Shown piece by piece: positions 44,201-51,556 of a stretch of 64,000 nt of DNA. The position numbers and the translations under genes are program-made. Position 1 is the stretch's first letter; every line of letters begins with the position of its first letter. The notes under the pieces were generated by a model. That model saw nothing but the letters and a program-made list of their open reading frames with translations. It did no database searches and had not been told where the DNA came from. The stretch is from the NCBI RefSeq assembly GCF_943193015.1, contig NZ_CALPCM010000015.1, positions 1 through 64,000 of the forward strand, in the 5' to 3' direction. This DNA is from Hominisplanchenecus_A murintestinalis. Lineage in GTDB: Bacteria > Bacillota > Clostridia > Lachnospirales > Lachnospiraceae.

Positions 44201-44411
44201 TCGTCAACGGTTCAATATATACCTTATCCGCAATGTCCTTATCTGTCATAATCGTTGCCGGATTAGAATTCAGCAGAACCACCTCAATTCCCTCTTCTTT
44301 CAGGGAACGGCAGGCCTGTGTGCCTGCATAGTCAAATTCCGCCGCCTGTCCGATCACAATCGGTCCGGAGCCAAGCACAAGTACTTTCTTAATCGCAGGA
44401 TTTTTTGGCAT
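41211..44411 (-). CDS. carB: Carbamoyl-phosphate synthase large chain
   Basis: Makes carbamoyl phosphate from bicarbonate, ATP and ammonia delivered by CarA, for pyrimidines and arginine. At 1066 residues it has two homologous ATP-grasp halves, each opening with VLVLGSGPIVIGQAAEFDYAGTQ (residue ~10) or KVLVLGSGPIRIGQGIEFDFCSVH (~555), with AYTLGGSGGG and SYVLGGQGM ATP loops. A C-terminal MGS-like allosteric domain (about 930-1066) ends LVTSLENTDSKKLTLLDIAAV. The gene starts 2 bp after carA, so coupling is tight. No terminator recognised after it. Confidence 0.97.
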   Translation of the reverse strand: MPKNPAIKKVLVLGSGPIVIGQAAEFDYAGTQACRSLKEEGIEVVLLNSNPATIMTDKDIADKVYIEPLTMEVVEQLILKERPDSVLPTLGGQAGLNLAMELEEAGFLKEQGVRLIGTTAQTIKKAEDRLEFKSTMEQIGEPVAASLVVESVEDGVAFAEKIGYPVVLRPAYTLGGSGGGIAGCYEELVEILENGLRLSRVGQVLVERCIAGWKEIEYEVMRDSMGNCITVCNMENLDPVGVHTGDSIVVAPSQTLGDKEYQMLRRSAVNIISALGITGGCNVQYALHPNSFEYCVIEVNPRVSRSSALASKATGYPIAKVAAKIALGYTLDEIKNAITGKTYASFEPMLDYCVVKIPRLPFDKFISAKRTLTTQMKATGEVMSICDNFEGALMKAIRSLEQHVDSLMSYDFTALDIDGLKKQLRVVDDRRIWVIAEAIRRGITYEEIHGITKIDIWFLDKIAILTEMERALQTQELTTELLKEAKRMEFPDNVIAGLTGKAEEEIKQMRYENGITAVYKMVDTCAAEFAAETPYYYSVFGGENEAERTNGRKKVLVLGSGPIRIGQGIEFDFCSVHCTWAFAKEGFETIIVNNNPETVSTDFDIADKLYFEPLTPEDVESIVRIEKPDGAVVQFGGQTAIKLTEALLKMGVPILGTSAENVDAAEDRELFDGILETCGIPRPAGHTVFTAEEAKHAANELGYPVLVRPSYVLGGQGMQIAISDEDVDEFIGIINRIAQEHPILVDKYLAGKEIEVDAVCDGEDILIPGIMEHIERAGIHSGDSISVYPAQSLDDAVKATIVEYTKRLARSLHVIGMINIQFVVCRQEVYVIEVNPRSSRTVPYISKVTGIPIVPLAAKVILGHKLKELGYSTGLAPEADYIAVKMPVFSFEKIRGADISLGPEMKSTGECLGIAKTFNEALYKAFLGAGIRLPKYKNMIMTVKDADKEEAVEIGRRFEALGYKIYATGSTAKALNAGGVHAVRINKVEQESPNLLDLILGHEIDLVIDTPSQGVDHSRDGFLIRRNAIETGVNVLTAMDTARALVTSLENTDSKKLTLLDIAAVS

Positions 44412-44413
44412 TA

Positions 44414-45484
44414 TTAATTCACCTCCATCATGTTCAGAAAACGGTCAAACAGATACCCGGAATCTAACGGTCCCGGACACGCCTCCGGGTGAAACTGTAC
44501 CGTAAAAATATTTTTTTCTGTATACCTCAGCCCCTCGTTGGTTCCGTCATTTACATTCACAAAAGCCGGAACCGCCACCGACTCATCAAGTCTTTCCGTG
44601 TCCACCACATAACCATGGTTCTGGGAAGAAATGTAGACTCTTCCAGTCTGTAAATCCTTCACCGGATGATTTCCCCCCCGATGCCCATATTTCATCTTAT
44701 AAGTGTCTGCGCCGTTCGCCAGCGCCATCAGCTGATGCCCCAGGCAAATGGCAAAAATCGGGATATCCGTCCGGTATAGCTTCTTAATTTCTTCAATAAT
44801 CTCCGTACATTCTTTCGGGTCGCCCGGTCCGTTAGAAAGCATGATGCCGTCCGGTCTTGAAGCGATAATTTCTTCCGCCTTTGTAAATGCAGGGTAAACC
44901 GTCACCTCGCATCCCCTGCGATTTAAAGAGCGGGCAATATTCCTCTTTATTCCCAAATCCAGAAGCGCTACCCTTGCCCCGTCTCCCTCCAGTACATATT
45001 TTTCCCGGCATGTCACACGCTCCACCACTTTTCCTATGCTGTACTTTGCAAGCTTTGGCAAAATTTCTTCTATTTTATAATCTTCATTCGTAGTAATCAT
45101 GCCATTCATGGTGCCCTTCTCACGGAGAATCTTTGTAAGAGCCCTGGTATCAATGCCGGAAATTCCCGGAATATCGTGCTCTTCTAAGAAGTGCTGTATA
45201 GTGTTTTCGCTTCGGAAATTTCCGGGAATACGGGAGAGCTCCCTTACGATGTAGCCATCCGGCCACGGTCTTTCAGATTCTATATCTTCATAACAGATGC
45301 CATAATTGCCGATGAGAGGATAAGTCATGACGACTGCCTGTCCCGCATAGGAAGGGTCTGTGAGCACTTCCAGATATCCTGTCATAGATGTGTTAAATAC
45401 AATCTCACTGATGATTTCTCTCCCGGAACCAATACTGATGCCAGAAAATACCGTACCGTCCTCTAGTATTAGAAACGCTTTCAT
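44414..45484 (-). CDS. carA: Carbamoyl-phosphate synthase small chain
   Basis: Glutamine amidotransferase subunit supplying ammonia to CarB. N-terminal domain LILEDGTVFSGISIG...FNTSMTGYLEVLTDPSYAGQ. C-terminal class I amidotransferase domain with GPGDP, the nucleophile Cys in FAICLGHQLMALA, and the FTVQFHPEACPGPLD block supplying the catalytic His and Glu. At 356 residues it is typical. It is preceded by a leader of about 140 nt that contains an intrinsic terminator-like hairpin, so expression may be controlled by attenuation. Confidence 0.97.
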   Translation of the reverse strand: MKAFLILEDGTVFSGISIGSGREIISEIVFNTSMTGYLEVLTDPSYAGQAVVMTYPLIGNYGICYEDIESERPWPDGYIVRELSRIPGNFRSENTIQHFLEEHDIPGISGIDTRALTKILREKGTMNGMITTNEDYKIEEILPKLAKYSIGKVVERVTCREKYVLEGDGARVALLDLGIKRNIARSLNRRGCEVTVYPAFTKAEEIIASRPDGIMLSNGPGDPKECTEIIEEIKKLYRTDIPIFAICLGHQLMALANGADTYKMKYGHRGGNHPVKDLQTGRVYISSQNHGYVVDTERLDESVAVPAFVNVNDGTNEGLRYTEKNIFTVQFHPEACPGPLDSGYLFDRFLNMMEVN

Positions 45485-45540
45485 TTGCCACCTGTCCTTT
45501 CGTGTTTCGTAAAAAGTCTGCCTTTTACGGATAATTGCAT

Positions 45541-45580
45541 AAAAAAGGCAGGCATCTCTGCCGGAAGCAGAGTGCCTACC
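45541..45580 (-). terminator. Terminator-like hairpin in the carA leader (attenuator candidate)
   Basis: On the minus strand GGTAGGCACTCTGC - TTCCG - GCAGAGATGCCTGCC forms a 14-bp stem with one bulge, followed by TTTTTT. It lies between a near-consensus promoter and carA, so it would stop carAB transcripts unless suppressed. No PyrR-binding consensus is recognised. A downstream TAAAAGGCAG can pair with the CTGCC-U tract. Confidence 0.6.
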
Positions 45581-45626
45581 CCTCCCCTTTGACGGGTATT
45601 CTTTAATAAATACTCAAATTGGTAAA

Positions 45627-45655
45627 ATTCTACCACAAAAAATTTTGCATTTCAA
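45627..45655 (-). promoter_or_regulatory. carAB promoter
   Basis: Minus-strand TTGAAA (45655-45650), a 17-bp spacer and TAGAAT (45632-45627). Transcription would start about 47 bp upstream of the leader hairpin. Confidence 0.7.
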
Positions 45656-45688
45656 CCTTTATTTCTGTTTGTTTTCAATTTTGTTTTT

Positions 45689-46411
45689 CTATGCGTCCAG
45701 AAACATTTTCATTACCCGGTTTACCTTATCCCCCCATTTCCCAAAAATAAAATGGTTTGCCTGCGGAATAATCACCAGTGTGCTGTTTGGCAGGGACGCC
45801 GCTATTCTCTTTGTATGCTTCTCTTTAATCATATCCTTCTCGCCTGCCAGCACCAGCACTTTTGCCGTAATCTTCTTCAGCCGCTCCGGCCGGATATTCG
45901 GCTCGTGAATCATCAGGCCGATAATATCTGCTTTCAGCCGCAGCTTTGGCCAAATGCGCGCGCCAGCCTCAAAAAAGGCATGTCCAAATATTGTAGGAAG
46001 CTGATACCGCATTTTCACCCCTCTTGGATTCAAGTTTGCCCCTGCCAGCACCAGCCTGTCATAAGAAACATCGGTATTGAGCGCCATTTCCAGCACAATA
46101 TTTGCACCATCGCTAAACCCCACCAAAGTAACATCTTCCAGATGCAGCTTCCCAATCAGGGAAACTGCATCCATTGCTATCTGCTTAATTGTCAGAGACT
46201 TTTCACTGGTCCCCGAATTCCCATGCCCGCGGCTGTCCATAGTAACTATCTTGTAATCTGCGGCAAAAAATTCTATCTGTTTCCTGAAACACGTCCAATC
46301 TTCCCCATTCCCATGAAGGAAAAAGAGCGTCTTCTCCCCTGCACCATAAATTCTGTAATAAATATTTGCACTGTGTATCTTGAAATATCCATGCTGTCTC
46401 GGTTCAATCAT
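45689..46411 (-). CDS. Alpha/beta hydrolase
   Basis: Cytoplasmic hydrolase of the alpha/beta-fold family, 240 residues, no signal peptide. Oxyanion strand FFLHGNGEDW, the DSRGHGNSG motif, nucleophile elbow VGFSDGAN with Ser100, an acidic residue in LVLAGEKDMI and His220 in PQANHFIFG, giving a full triad. Substrate unknown. It lies 21 bp after the acidic-protein gene; the leuCD genes are upstream on the same strand. Confidence 0.88.
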   Translation of the reverse strand: MIEPRQHGYFKIHSANIYYRIYGAGEKTLFFLHGNGEDWTCFRKQIEFFAADYKIVTMDSRGHGNSGTSEKSLTIKQIAMDAVSLIGKLHLEDVTLVGFSDGANIVLEMALNTDVSYDRLVLAGANLNPRGVKMRYQLPTIFGHAFFEAGARIWPKLRLKADIIGLMIHEPNIRPERLKKITAKVLVLAGEKDMIKEKHTKRIAASLPNSTLVIIPQANHFIFGKWGDKVNRVMKMFLDA

Positions 46412-46432
46412 AGACCTTCTCCCGCCGCGCTT

Positions 46433-46759
46433 TTACTTAAACCGCAAAACCCCGTTTTTCTCAGAATCTTCCAGAATCCTATCAAGCATCGCGTCGAACT
46501 CATCATCGTCATAATCATCGTCATCGTCGTCGTCATCAAATTCCATATCTATTTCACAATACTCATAAGCAGTCACGTCAGCCTTGTCCGTCTCATACAG
46601 CTCACGTATCACCTTTTCTGCTTCTTTCTTAGATGCTTTCACTGCAATGTCATCCTCTGGGCCATTCAGCGCCAGCACTTCATCCTCTTCAACATAAGAA
46701 GCCTTGCTCACTTCCATTACGCTCAGATTTTCAAACTCGTCTTTGTACAATACTTTCAT
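46433..46759 (-). CDS. Small acidic protein with Asp-rich tract, unknown function
   Basis: I do not recognise the family. 108 residues from the ATG at 46759, which has AGGAGG 7 bases upstream; an in-frame extension of six residues overlaps the ribosome binding site. The protein is strongly acidic: residues about 72-86 are nearly all Asp (encoded by a GAY microsatellite at about 46500-46545), followed by a helix with AMLDRILEDSEKNGVL. No Cys motif, signal peptide or membrane segment. It sits between leuD and an alpha/beta hydrolase on the same strand. Confidence 0.7.
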   Translation of the reverse strand: MKVLYKDEFENLSVMEVSKASYVEEDEVLALNGPEDDIAVKASKKEAEKVIRELYETDKADVTAYEYCEIDMEFDDDDDDDDYDDDEFDAMLDRILEDSEKNGVLRFK

Positions 46760-46785
46760 CCCGTTACCTCCTGCCATTCTGACAT

Positions 46786-47271
46786 TTATTTGCTGTTAAT
46801 ATAAGGAATCAAGCCTTCAGCCTTAATGATTTTCTGCATGAACTCCGGAAACGCCTGGCCTTTAAATTCGGTTCCTTTTGTCTTATTATAAATCATTCCA
46901 TTGTCAAAGTCCACCTCTACTTCATCTCCCGCTTCAATTCCTTTCGATGCTTCCGGGCATTCGATAATAGGCAGTCCTATATTAATGGCGTTTCGGTAGA
47001 AAATCCGTGCGAAAGTCTCAGCAATTACGCAGCTCACCCCCGCCGCCTTAATGGCGATCGGCGCATGTTCCCTGGAAGAACCGCAGCCAAAATTTTTCTC
47101 TGCCACAATGATATCCCCCTTCTGCACCTGGTTCACAAACTCTTTATCAATGTCCTCCATGCAGTGTGTCGCCAGCTCCGCGGGATCAGAAGAATTTAAG
47201 TATCTTGCCGGAATGATTACATCCGTATCTACGTTATCACCATATTTAAAAACTCGTCCGTTTGCTTTCAT
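46786..47271 (-). CDS. leuD: 3-isopropylmalate dehydratase small subunit
   Basis: Swivel-domain subunit of isopropylmalate isomerase in leucine synthesis. Pattern KYGDNVDTDVIIPARYLN, the signature FGCGSSREHAPIAIKAAG, AETFARIFYRNAINIGLPI and a short C-terminal domain. At 161 residues it is the prokaryotic LeuD2/HACN-like type rather than the 200-residue enterobacterial form, and it matches the LeuC variant upstream. Starts 13 bp after leuC. Confidence 0.95.
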   Translation of the reverse strand: MKANGRVFKYGDNVDTDVIIPARYLNSSDPAELATHCMEDIDKEFVNQVQKGDIIVAEKNFGCGSSREHAPIAIKAAGVSCVIAETFARIFYRNAINIGLPIIECPEASKGIEAGDEVEVDFDNGMIYNKTKGTEFKGQAFPEFMQKIIKAEGLIPYINSK

Positions 47272-47284
47272 TTTCTCTGCCCTC

Positions 47285-48556
47285 CTATAATCCTAATTCT
47301 TCCGGCGCTGAAATCTTTCCTGTTACAGCGCTTGCCGCCGCCACTGCCGGGCTTGCCAAATATACTTCCGAGTCCACATGTCCCATACGACCTACAAAGT
47401 TGCGGTTTGTTGTAGAAATACAGCGTTCTCCGGCTGCCAGGATTCCCATATAACCGCCCAGGCATGGCCCGCAGGTAGGCGTGCTCACCACTGCCCCAGC
47501 CTCAATAAAAGTTTTTACCAGCCCCTCTTCAACAGCCTGCAGATAAATTTTCTGGGTCGCCGGAATCACGATACAGCGTACCCCCTTCTTCACATGGCGT
47601 CCCTTTAAAATTTCCGCCGCGCAGCGCAAATCATCAATGCGCCCATTCGTACAGGAACCGATTACCGCCTGGTCAACTGCCACGTCCTCCGCAATTTCGT
47701 CAATCGTTTTTGTATTTTCCGGAAGGTGCGGGAACGCTATCGTGGGTCTCAGCGCACTAAGGTCAATCGTATATTCTTCCTCATAAACCGCATCTTCATC
47801 CGCCTCATATACCGTATAAGGACGCTTTGAATGTTCCTCCATATACTGGATAGCCAATTCATCCACAGGGAAAATCCCGTTTTTCCCGCCTGCTTCAATT
47901 GCCATATTCGCAATTGTAAATCTATCGTCCATCGTGAGACTCTTCACGCCTTCGCCCACAAACTCCATAGATTTGTAAAGCGCGCCGTCCACGCCAATCA
48001 TTCCAATAATATGCAAAATGACGTCCTTACCGCTCACCCATTTCGAAGGTCTTCCGACTAAATTAAATTTAATCGCAGACGGAACCTTAAACCATGCCTT
48101 TCCCGTCGCCATTCCAGCTGCCATATCCGTGCTGCCTACCCCCGTAGAAAATGCTCCCAGCGCGCCATAGGTACAGGTATGGGAATCCGCCCCGATAATC
48201 ACATCGCCTGCCACTGTCAGACCTTTCTCCGGAAGCAGGGCATGTTCAATTCCCATATCGCCCACGTCAAAATAATTTGTAATGTCATGCTTGCAGGCAA
48301 ACTGCCGCACACATTTGCAGTGCTCCGCCGACTTAATATCTTTATTCGGGATAAAGTGATCCATGACCAGGGCAATCTTATCTTTATCAAATACCGTCTT
48401 TTTCGTCATTTTATCCATTTCATGAATCGCTACCGGAGAAGTGATATCATTCCCCAGAACCAGATCCAAATCAGCCTCAATCAGCTGACCTGCCTCTACA
48501 TATGGAAGTCCGGCATGTGCCGCCAGAATCTTCTGTGTCATTGTCATTCCTTTCAT
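47285..48556 (-). CDS. leuC: 3-isopropylmalate dehydratase large subunit
   Basis: Aconitase-family [4Fe-4S] enzyme converting 2-isopropylmalate to 3-isopropylmalate. Key parts: GADSHTCTYGALGAFSTGVGSTD, the cluster cysteines in IGSCTNGRIDDLR and PTCGPCLGGYMG, and the terminal STTNRNFVGRMG. At 423 residues it is the shorter archaeal/clostridial (HacA-like) type. ATG at 48556 follows AGGAGG; further ATGs at codons 4 and 6 are less well placed. The LysR gene upstream is divergent. Confidence 0.96.
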   Translation of the reverse strand: MKGMTMTQKILAAHAGLPYVEAGQLIEADLDLVLGNDITSPVAIHEMDKMTKKTVFDKDKIALVMDHFIPNKDIKSAEHCKCVRQFACKHDITNYFDVGDMGIEHALLPEKGLTVAGDVIIGADSHTCTYGALGAFSTGVGSTDMAAGMATGKAWFKVPSAIKFNLVGRPSKWVSGKDVILHIIGMIGVDGALYKSMEFVGEGVKSLTMDDRFTIANMAIEAGGKNGIFPVDELAIQYMEEHSKRPYTVYEADEDAVYEEEYTIDLSALRPTIAFPHLPENTKTIDEIAEDVAVDQAVIGSCTNGRIDDLRCAAEILKGRHVKKGVRCIVIPATQKIYLQAVEEGLVKTFIEAGAVVSTPTCGPCLGGYMGILAAGERCISTTNRNFVGRMGHVDSEVYLASPAVAAASAVTGKISAPEELGL

Positions 48557-48608
48557 CTGCTTTTCCTCCTCATATTTAATTTCTAAACATTCAGATATCC
48601 AAATTCTA

Positions 48609-48638
48609 TGGACATTGTAGCACAGAATATACTATAAT
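48609..48638 (+). promoter_or_regulatory. Putative lysR promoter in the leuC-lysR intergenic region
   Basis: Plus strand TGGACA (48609-48614), an 18-bp spacer and TATAAT (48633-48638). On the minus strand a TACAAT (48619-48614) could be the leuC -10, so the two promoters would overlap, as is usual for LysR-regulated divergent pairs. Confidence 0.45.
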
Positions 48639-48713
48639 AGAAATATATATTGCGCATATTTATCATAATATTTAGTTATGGAACTGCCGCTCATAATGCG
48701 AAAGGAGTTTGTC

Positions 48714-49595
48714 ATGGAGTCTAATTTAGCACAGTACCGAATTTTTTATGCTGTGGCACAAGAAGGAAATATTTCCCGTGCCGCCGCTTCCCTGTATATC
48801 AGCCAGCCTGCCATCAGTAAATCCATACAGAAGCTTGAGGAATCCCTGGGCACGCCCCTGTTTTCCCGCAGTTCCCGGGGCGTCCGGCTCACGGAAGAAG
48901 GCGCTCTTTTGTTCCAGCATGTGAAAATTGCGTTTGACTCCTTAAAGGCGGGAGAAGAACAGCTCCGTCAAATGACGGAGCTTGGCATCGGGCATCTTCG
49001 GATTGGCGTGAGCACTACGCTCTGCAAATATGTACTTCTGCCCTATCTCAAAAAATTTATTGAGCTTTATCCCCATATCCGTATTTCTATTGAATGTCAG
49101 TCTACCAGCCACACGCTCCAGCTTTTACAGGAGCGCCGGATTGATATTGGTTTCATTGGAAGACCCTCTTCCATGGGGAATATCACCTTCCATTCCCTGG
49201 GGGAAATCGAAGATATTTTTGTGGCTTCCAAAAGTTATATGGACAATCTCTCTCTTTCCAGTTCTACCGCCGACATTTTCCATGCGGCTACGCTGATGCT
49301 GCTCGATAAAGAAAATATCACACGCCGGTATATCGATGATTATCTGAAAGAACACCATATAGATCCCGGGAATCTATTAGAAATCTCCACTATGGATCTG
49401 CTTATTGAATTTGCAAAAATCGGCCTTGGCATTGCGTGTGTCATCCGGCAGTTTGTCCAGGAAGAACTGGATCGCGGCATTCTCCATGAAATTCCTTTAG
49501 GATTTCCCATCCATGCACGGGAAATTGGCCTGGCTTTCCCTTCTTCTTCCAGTCAGAGCCAGGCTTTGAAAACCTTTACAGACTTTTTCCGCTAG
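48714..49595 (+). CDS. LysR-family transcriptional regulator
   Basis: LTTR activator/repressor, 293 residues. N-terminal winged helix: QYRIFYAVAQEGNISRAAASLYISQPAISKSIQKLEESLGTPLFSRSSRGVRLTEEG (residues 6-62). Then a linker helix and a two-lobe substrate-binding domain (LRIGVSTTLCKYVLLPYLKKF..., SMDLLIEFAKIGLGIACVI). The start at 48714 follows AAAGGAG; the longer frame adds 12 non-conserved residues. Being divergent from leuC, it likely controls leucine genes in response to a pathway intermediate (inference). Confidence 0.93.
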   Translation: MESNLAQYRIFYAVAQEGNISRAAASLYISQPAISKSIQKLEESLGTPLFSRSSRGVRLTEEGALLFQHVKIAFDSLKAGEEQLRQMTELGIGHLRIGVSTTLCKYVLLPYLKKFIELYPHIRISIECQSTSHTLQLLQERRIDIGFIGRPSSMGNITFHSLGEIEDIFVASKSYMDNLSLSSSTADIFHAATLMLLDKENITRRYIDDYLKEHHIDPGNLLEISTMDLLIEFAKIGLGIACVIRQFVQEELDRGILHEIPLGFPIHAREIGLAFPSSSSQSQALKTFTDFFR

Positions 49596-49749
49596 ATATC
49601 TTATTTATTCCTATAATGTGAAGCACGTTACATGATTTTAACCTCATGCTGCCTTTCCAATTTATCTTGCACTCGTTACAAAAACTGCTTTTAAAAAAGA
49701 ACTCATATGTAAGAATTTACGCTCCATAACCTGTAACATACAGAAAGCT

Positions 49750-49781
49750 AAATAAAGCAGCCGCCACTTTCCAGTGGCGGC
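49750..49781 (-). terminator. ilvC terminator
   Basis: GCCGCCACT (49760-49768) and AGTGGCGGC (49773-49781) form a perfect 9-bp stem with loop TTCC. On the minus strand TGCTTTATTT follows. The rest of the 49596-49749 gap shows nothing I can support. Confidence 0.75.
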
Positions 49782-49794
49782 CATCCATAAATCT

Positions 49795-50814
49795 TTAGTT
49801 ATTAATCAGCTTATCCTCATCGCTCCAGCTATACAGCTTGCGCACTTCCTCACCCACAACCTCTGCCGGATGCTCGGCAGCGAGTTTCCTCATTGCTTTG
49901 AAGTGAGCCTGTCCGCCAGCCGGCGACATATCTAAAAGGAAGTCTTTTGCAAATGTACCGTCCTGGATATCGGAAAGGATTTTCTTCATAGCTTTCTTGG
50001 TATCTTCTGTGATGATCTTGGGCCCTGTGATGTAATCCCCGTACTCGGCGGTATTTGAAATAGAGTATCTCATGCCTGCAAAACCTGACTGGTAAATCAA
50101 ATCTACAATCAGTTTCATCTCATGGATACACTCAAAATATGCATTCCTCGCATCATATCCGGCCTCTACCAGAGTTTCGAAACCTGCCTGCATCAGCGCG
50201 CATACACCGCCGCAGAGCACTGCCTGCTCACCGAAAAGGTCTGTCTCTGTCTCTGTGCGGAACGTTGTCTCCAGCACGCCGGCTCTTGCACCGCCAATTC
50301 CCAGAGCATAAGCCAGCGCTTTGTCCAGCGCTTTTCCGGTAGCATCCTGCTGTACTGCTACGAGACATGGAACACCCTTGCCTGCCTGATACTCGCTTCT
50401 CACGGTATGACCCGGTCCCTTCGGCGCAATCATTGTCACATCTACATCCTTCGGCGGTACGATCTGTCCGAAGTGGATAGCAAAACCGTGGGCAAACATC
50501 AGCATATTTCCTGCCTCAAGGTTCGGCTCAATATCTTTCTTATACATAGCAGCCTGTTTCTCATCGTTAATCAAAATCATGATGATATCTGCCTGCTTTG
50601 CTGCCTCTGCTGCTGTATAAACTTTGAATCCCTGCTCTTCTGCTCTCTTCCAGGACTTACTGCCCTCGTAAAGACCAATGATGACATTGCATCCGGACTC
50701 TTTCAGATTCAGCGCATGGGCATGTCCCTGGCTTCCGTATCCAATAATCGCAATCGTCTTCCCCTCTAATAAAGAAAGGTTACAATCTTCCTGGTAAAAA
50801 ATTCGTGCTGCCAT
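49795..50814 (-). CDS. ilvC: Ketol-acid reductoisomerase
   Basis: Isomerises and reduces acetolactate or acetohydroxybutyrate with NAD(P)H in valine/isoleucine synthesis. Rossmann motif IAIIGYGSQGHAHALNLKESG, the KGPGHTVRSEYQAGKGVPCL block and a C-terminal knotted domain (TETDLFGEQAVLCGGV, SGFAGMRYSISNTAEYGD). The start at 50814 has GGAGGAG 7 bases upstream; the in-frame codon at 50829 lies in the ribosome binding site. At 339 residues it is a class I enzyme. Follows ilvN in one transcript. Confidence 0.97.
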   Translation of the reverse strand: MAARIFYQEDCNLSLLEGKTIAIIGYGSQGHAHALNLKESGCNVIIGLYEGSKSWKRAEEQGFKVYTAAEAAKQADIIMILINDEKQAAMYKKDIEPNLEAGNMLMFAHGFAIHFGQIVPPKDVDVTMIAPKGPGHTVRSEYQAGKGVPCLVAVQQDATGKALDKALAYALGIGGARAGVLETTFRTETETDLFGEQAVLCGGVCALMQAGFETLVEAGYDARNAYFECIHEMKLIVDLIYQSGFAGMRYSISNTAEYGDYITGPKIITEDTKKAMKKILSDIQDGTFAKDFLLDMSPAGGQAHFKAMRKLAAEHPAEVVGEEVRKLYSWSDEDKLINN

Positions 50815-50907
50815 TTGTATCTCCTCCAAATCTTTGATATATATTTGTATCTTTCCAGGACAGCGGCACAGGCATGTCGGAATCCCGGACAGTTACGGTC
50901 GTATTTC

Positions 50908-51405
50908 CTACAGGTATCTCACATCGTCTGCACCTCTGGACAAACCTGTAATTCCAGTGCGTGCCAGTTCCAAAATTTCATATCCCATCAGAAGCCCGAT
51001 AAATGCTTCAATCTTAGACTGGTTTCCCGTCATCTCTATCGTCAGGGAATCAACGCCCACATCCACGATATTCGCACGGAATATCCCTGCTGTAGATACA
51101 ATGTCCTGACGGTGCTCCGCATCCGCCCGGACTTTTACCAAAATTAACTCACGGGTAACGCTCTCCCCATCCTGCAGGGTCTTGATATCTACCACGTCAA
51201 TCAGCTTCGCAAGCTGCTTGGTAATCTGGTCGAGAATCAGCTCGTCGCCCCTGACAACTACCGTCATCCTGGAATATCTTGGATCGGCTGTCTCCCCGAC
51301 AGTCAGACTGTCGATGTTATAGCCCCGGCGGCTGAAAAGTCCTGATACACGGCTCAGAACACCTGATGTATTGTCAACTAACATAGATAATACTCGTCTT
51401 TTCAT
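50908..51405 (-). CDS. ilvN: Acetolactate synthase small (regulatory) subunit
   Basis: Regulatory subunit giving valine feedback inhibition to the large subunit. N-terminal ACT domain (VLSMLVDNTSGVLSRVSGLFSRRGYNIDSLTVG) and C-terminal ALS_ss_C domain (LILVKVRAD...VDVGVDSLTIEMTG...GYEILELARTG). 165 residues from the ATG at 51405; an earlier GTG at 51462 gives an unlikely 19-residue extension. The catalytic ilvB gene lies about 9 kb away at 60274, not beside it. First gene of the ilvN-ilvC unit. Confidence 0.94.
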   Translation of the reverse strand: MKRRVLSMLVDNTSGVLSRVSGLFSRRGYNIDSLTVGETADPRYSRMTVVVRGDELILDQITKQLAKLIDVVDIKTLQDGESVTRELILVKVRADAEHRQDIVSTAGIFRANIVDVGVDSLTIEMTGNQSKIEAFIGLLMGYEILELARTGITGLSRGADDVRYL

Positions 51406-51479
51406 AGAAAAACCTGCTTTCTCTGGCTTATTGCGCAGGATGCCTGAAATATTTCCGTCCACCCTGCTTTCGTTATGTC

Positions 51480-51508
51480 ATTGTACCAACTATTAAATTC
51501 TTTGTCAA
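51480..51508 (-). promoter_or_regulatory. ilvN-ilvC promoter
   Basis: Minus-strand TTGACA (51508-51503), a 17-bp spacer and TACAAT (51485-51480): an exact -35 with near-consensus -10. The leader of about 70 nt is too short for a T-box. Confidence 0.8.
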
Positions 51509-51541
51509 CAAAAAACTGCTTTAACAGATTAAACCGTTAAA
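51508..51541 (-). terminator. Terminator after the LCP gene
   Basis: Minus-strand TTTAACGG - TTTAAT - CTGTTAAA makes an 8-bp stem with one G-U pair, followed after GCAG by TTTTTT. The U-run abuts the ilvN -35. Confidence 0.5.
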
Positions 51542-51556
51542 TCAATCGTAAACAGA

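Noticed and set aside
51409..51480. T-box or leader-peptide attenuator before ilvN
   Set aside because: The leader from the mapped promoter is only about 70 nt and shows no specifier stem, T-box sequence or terminator.
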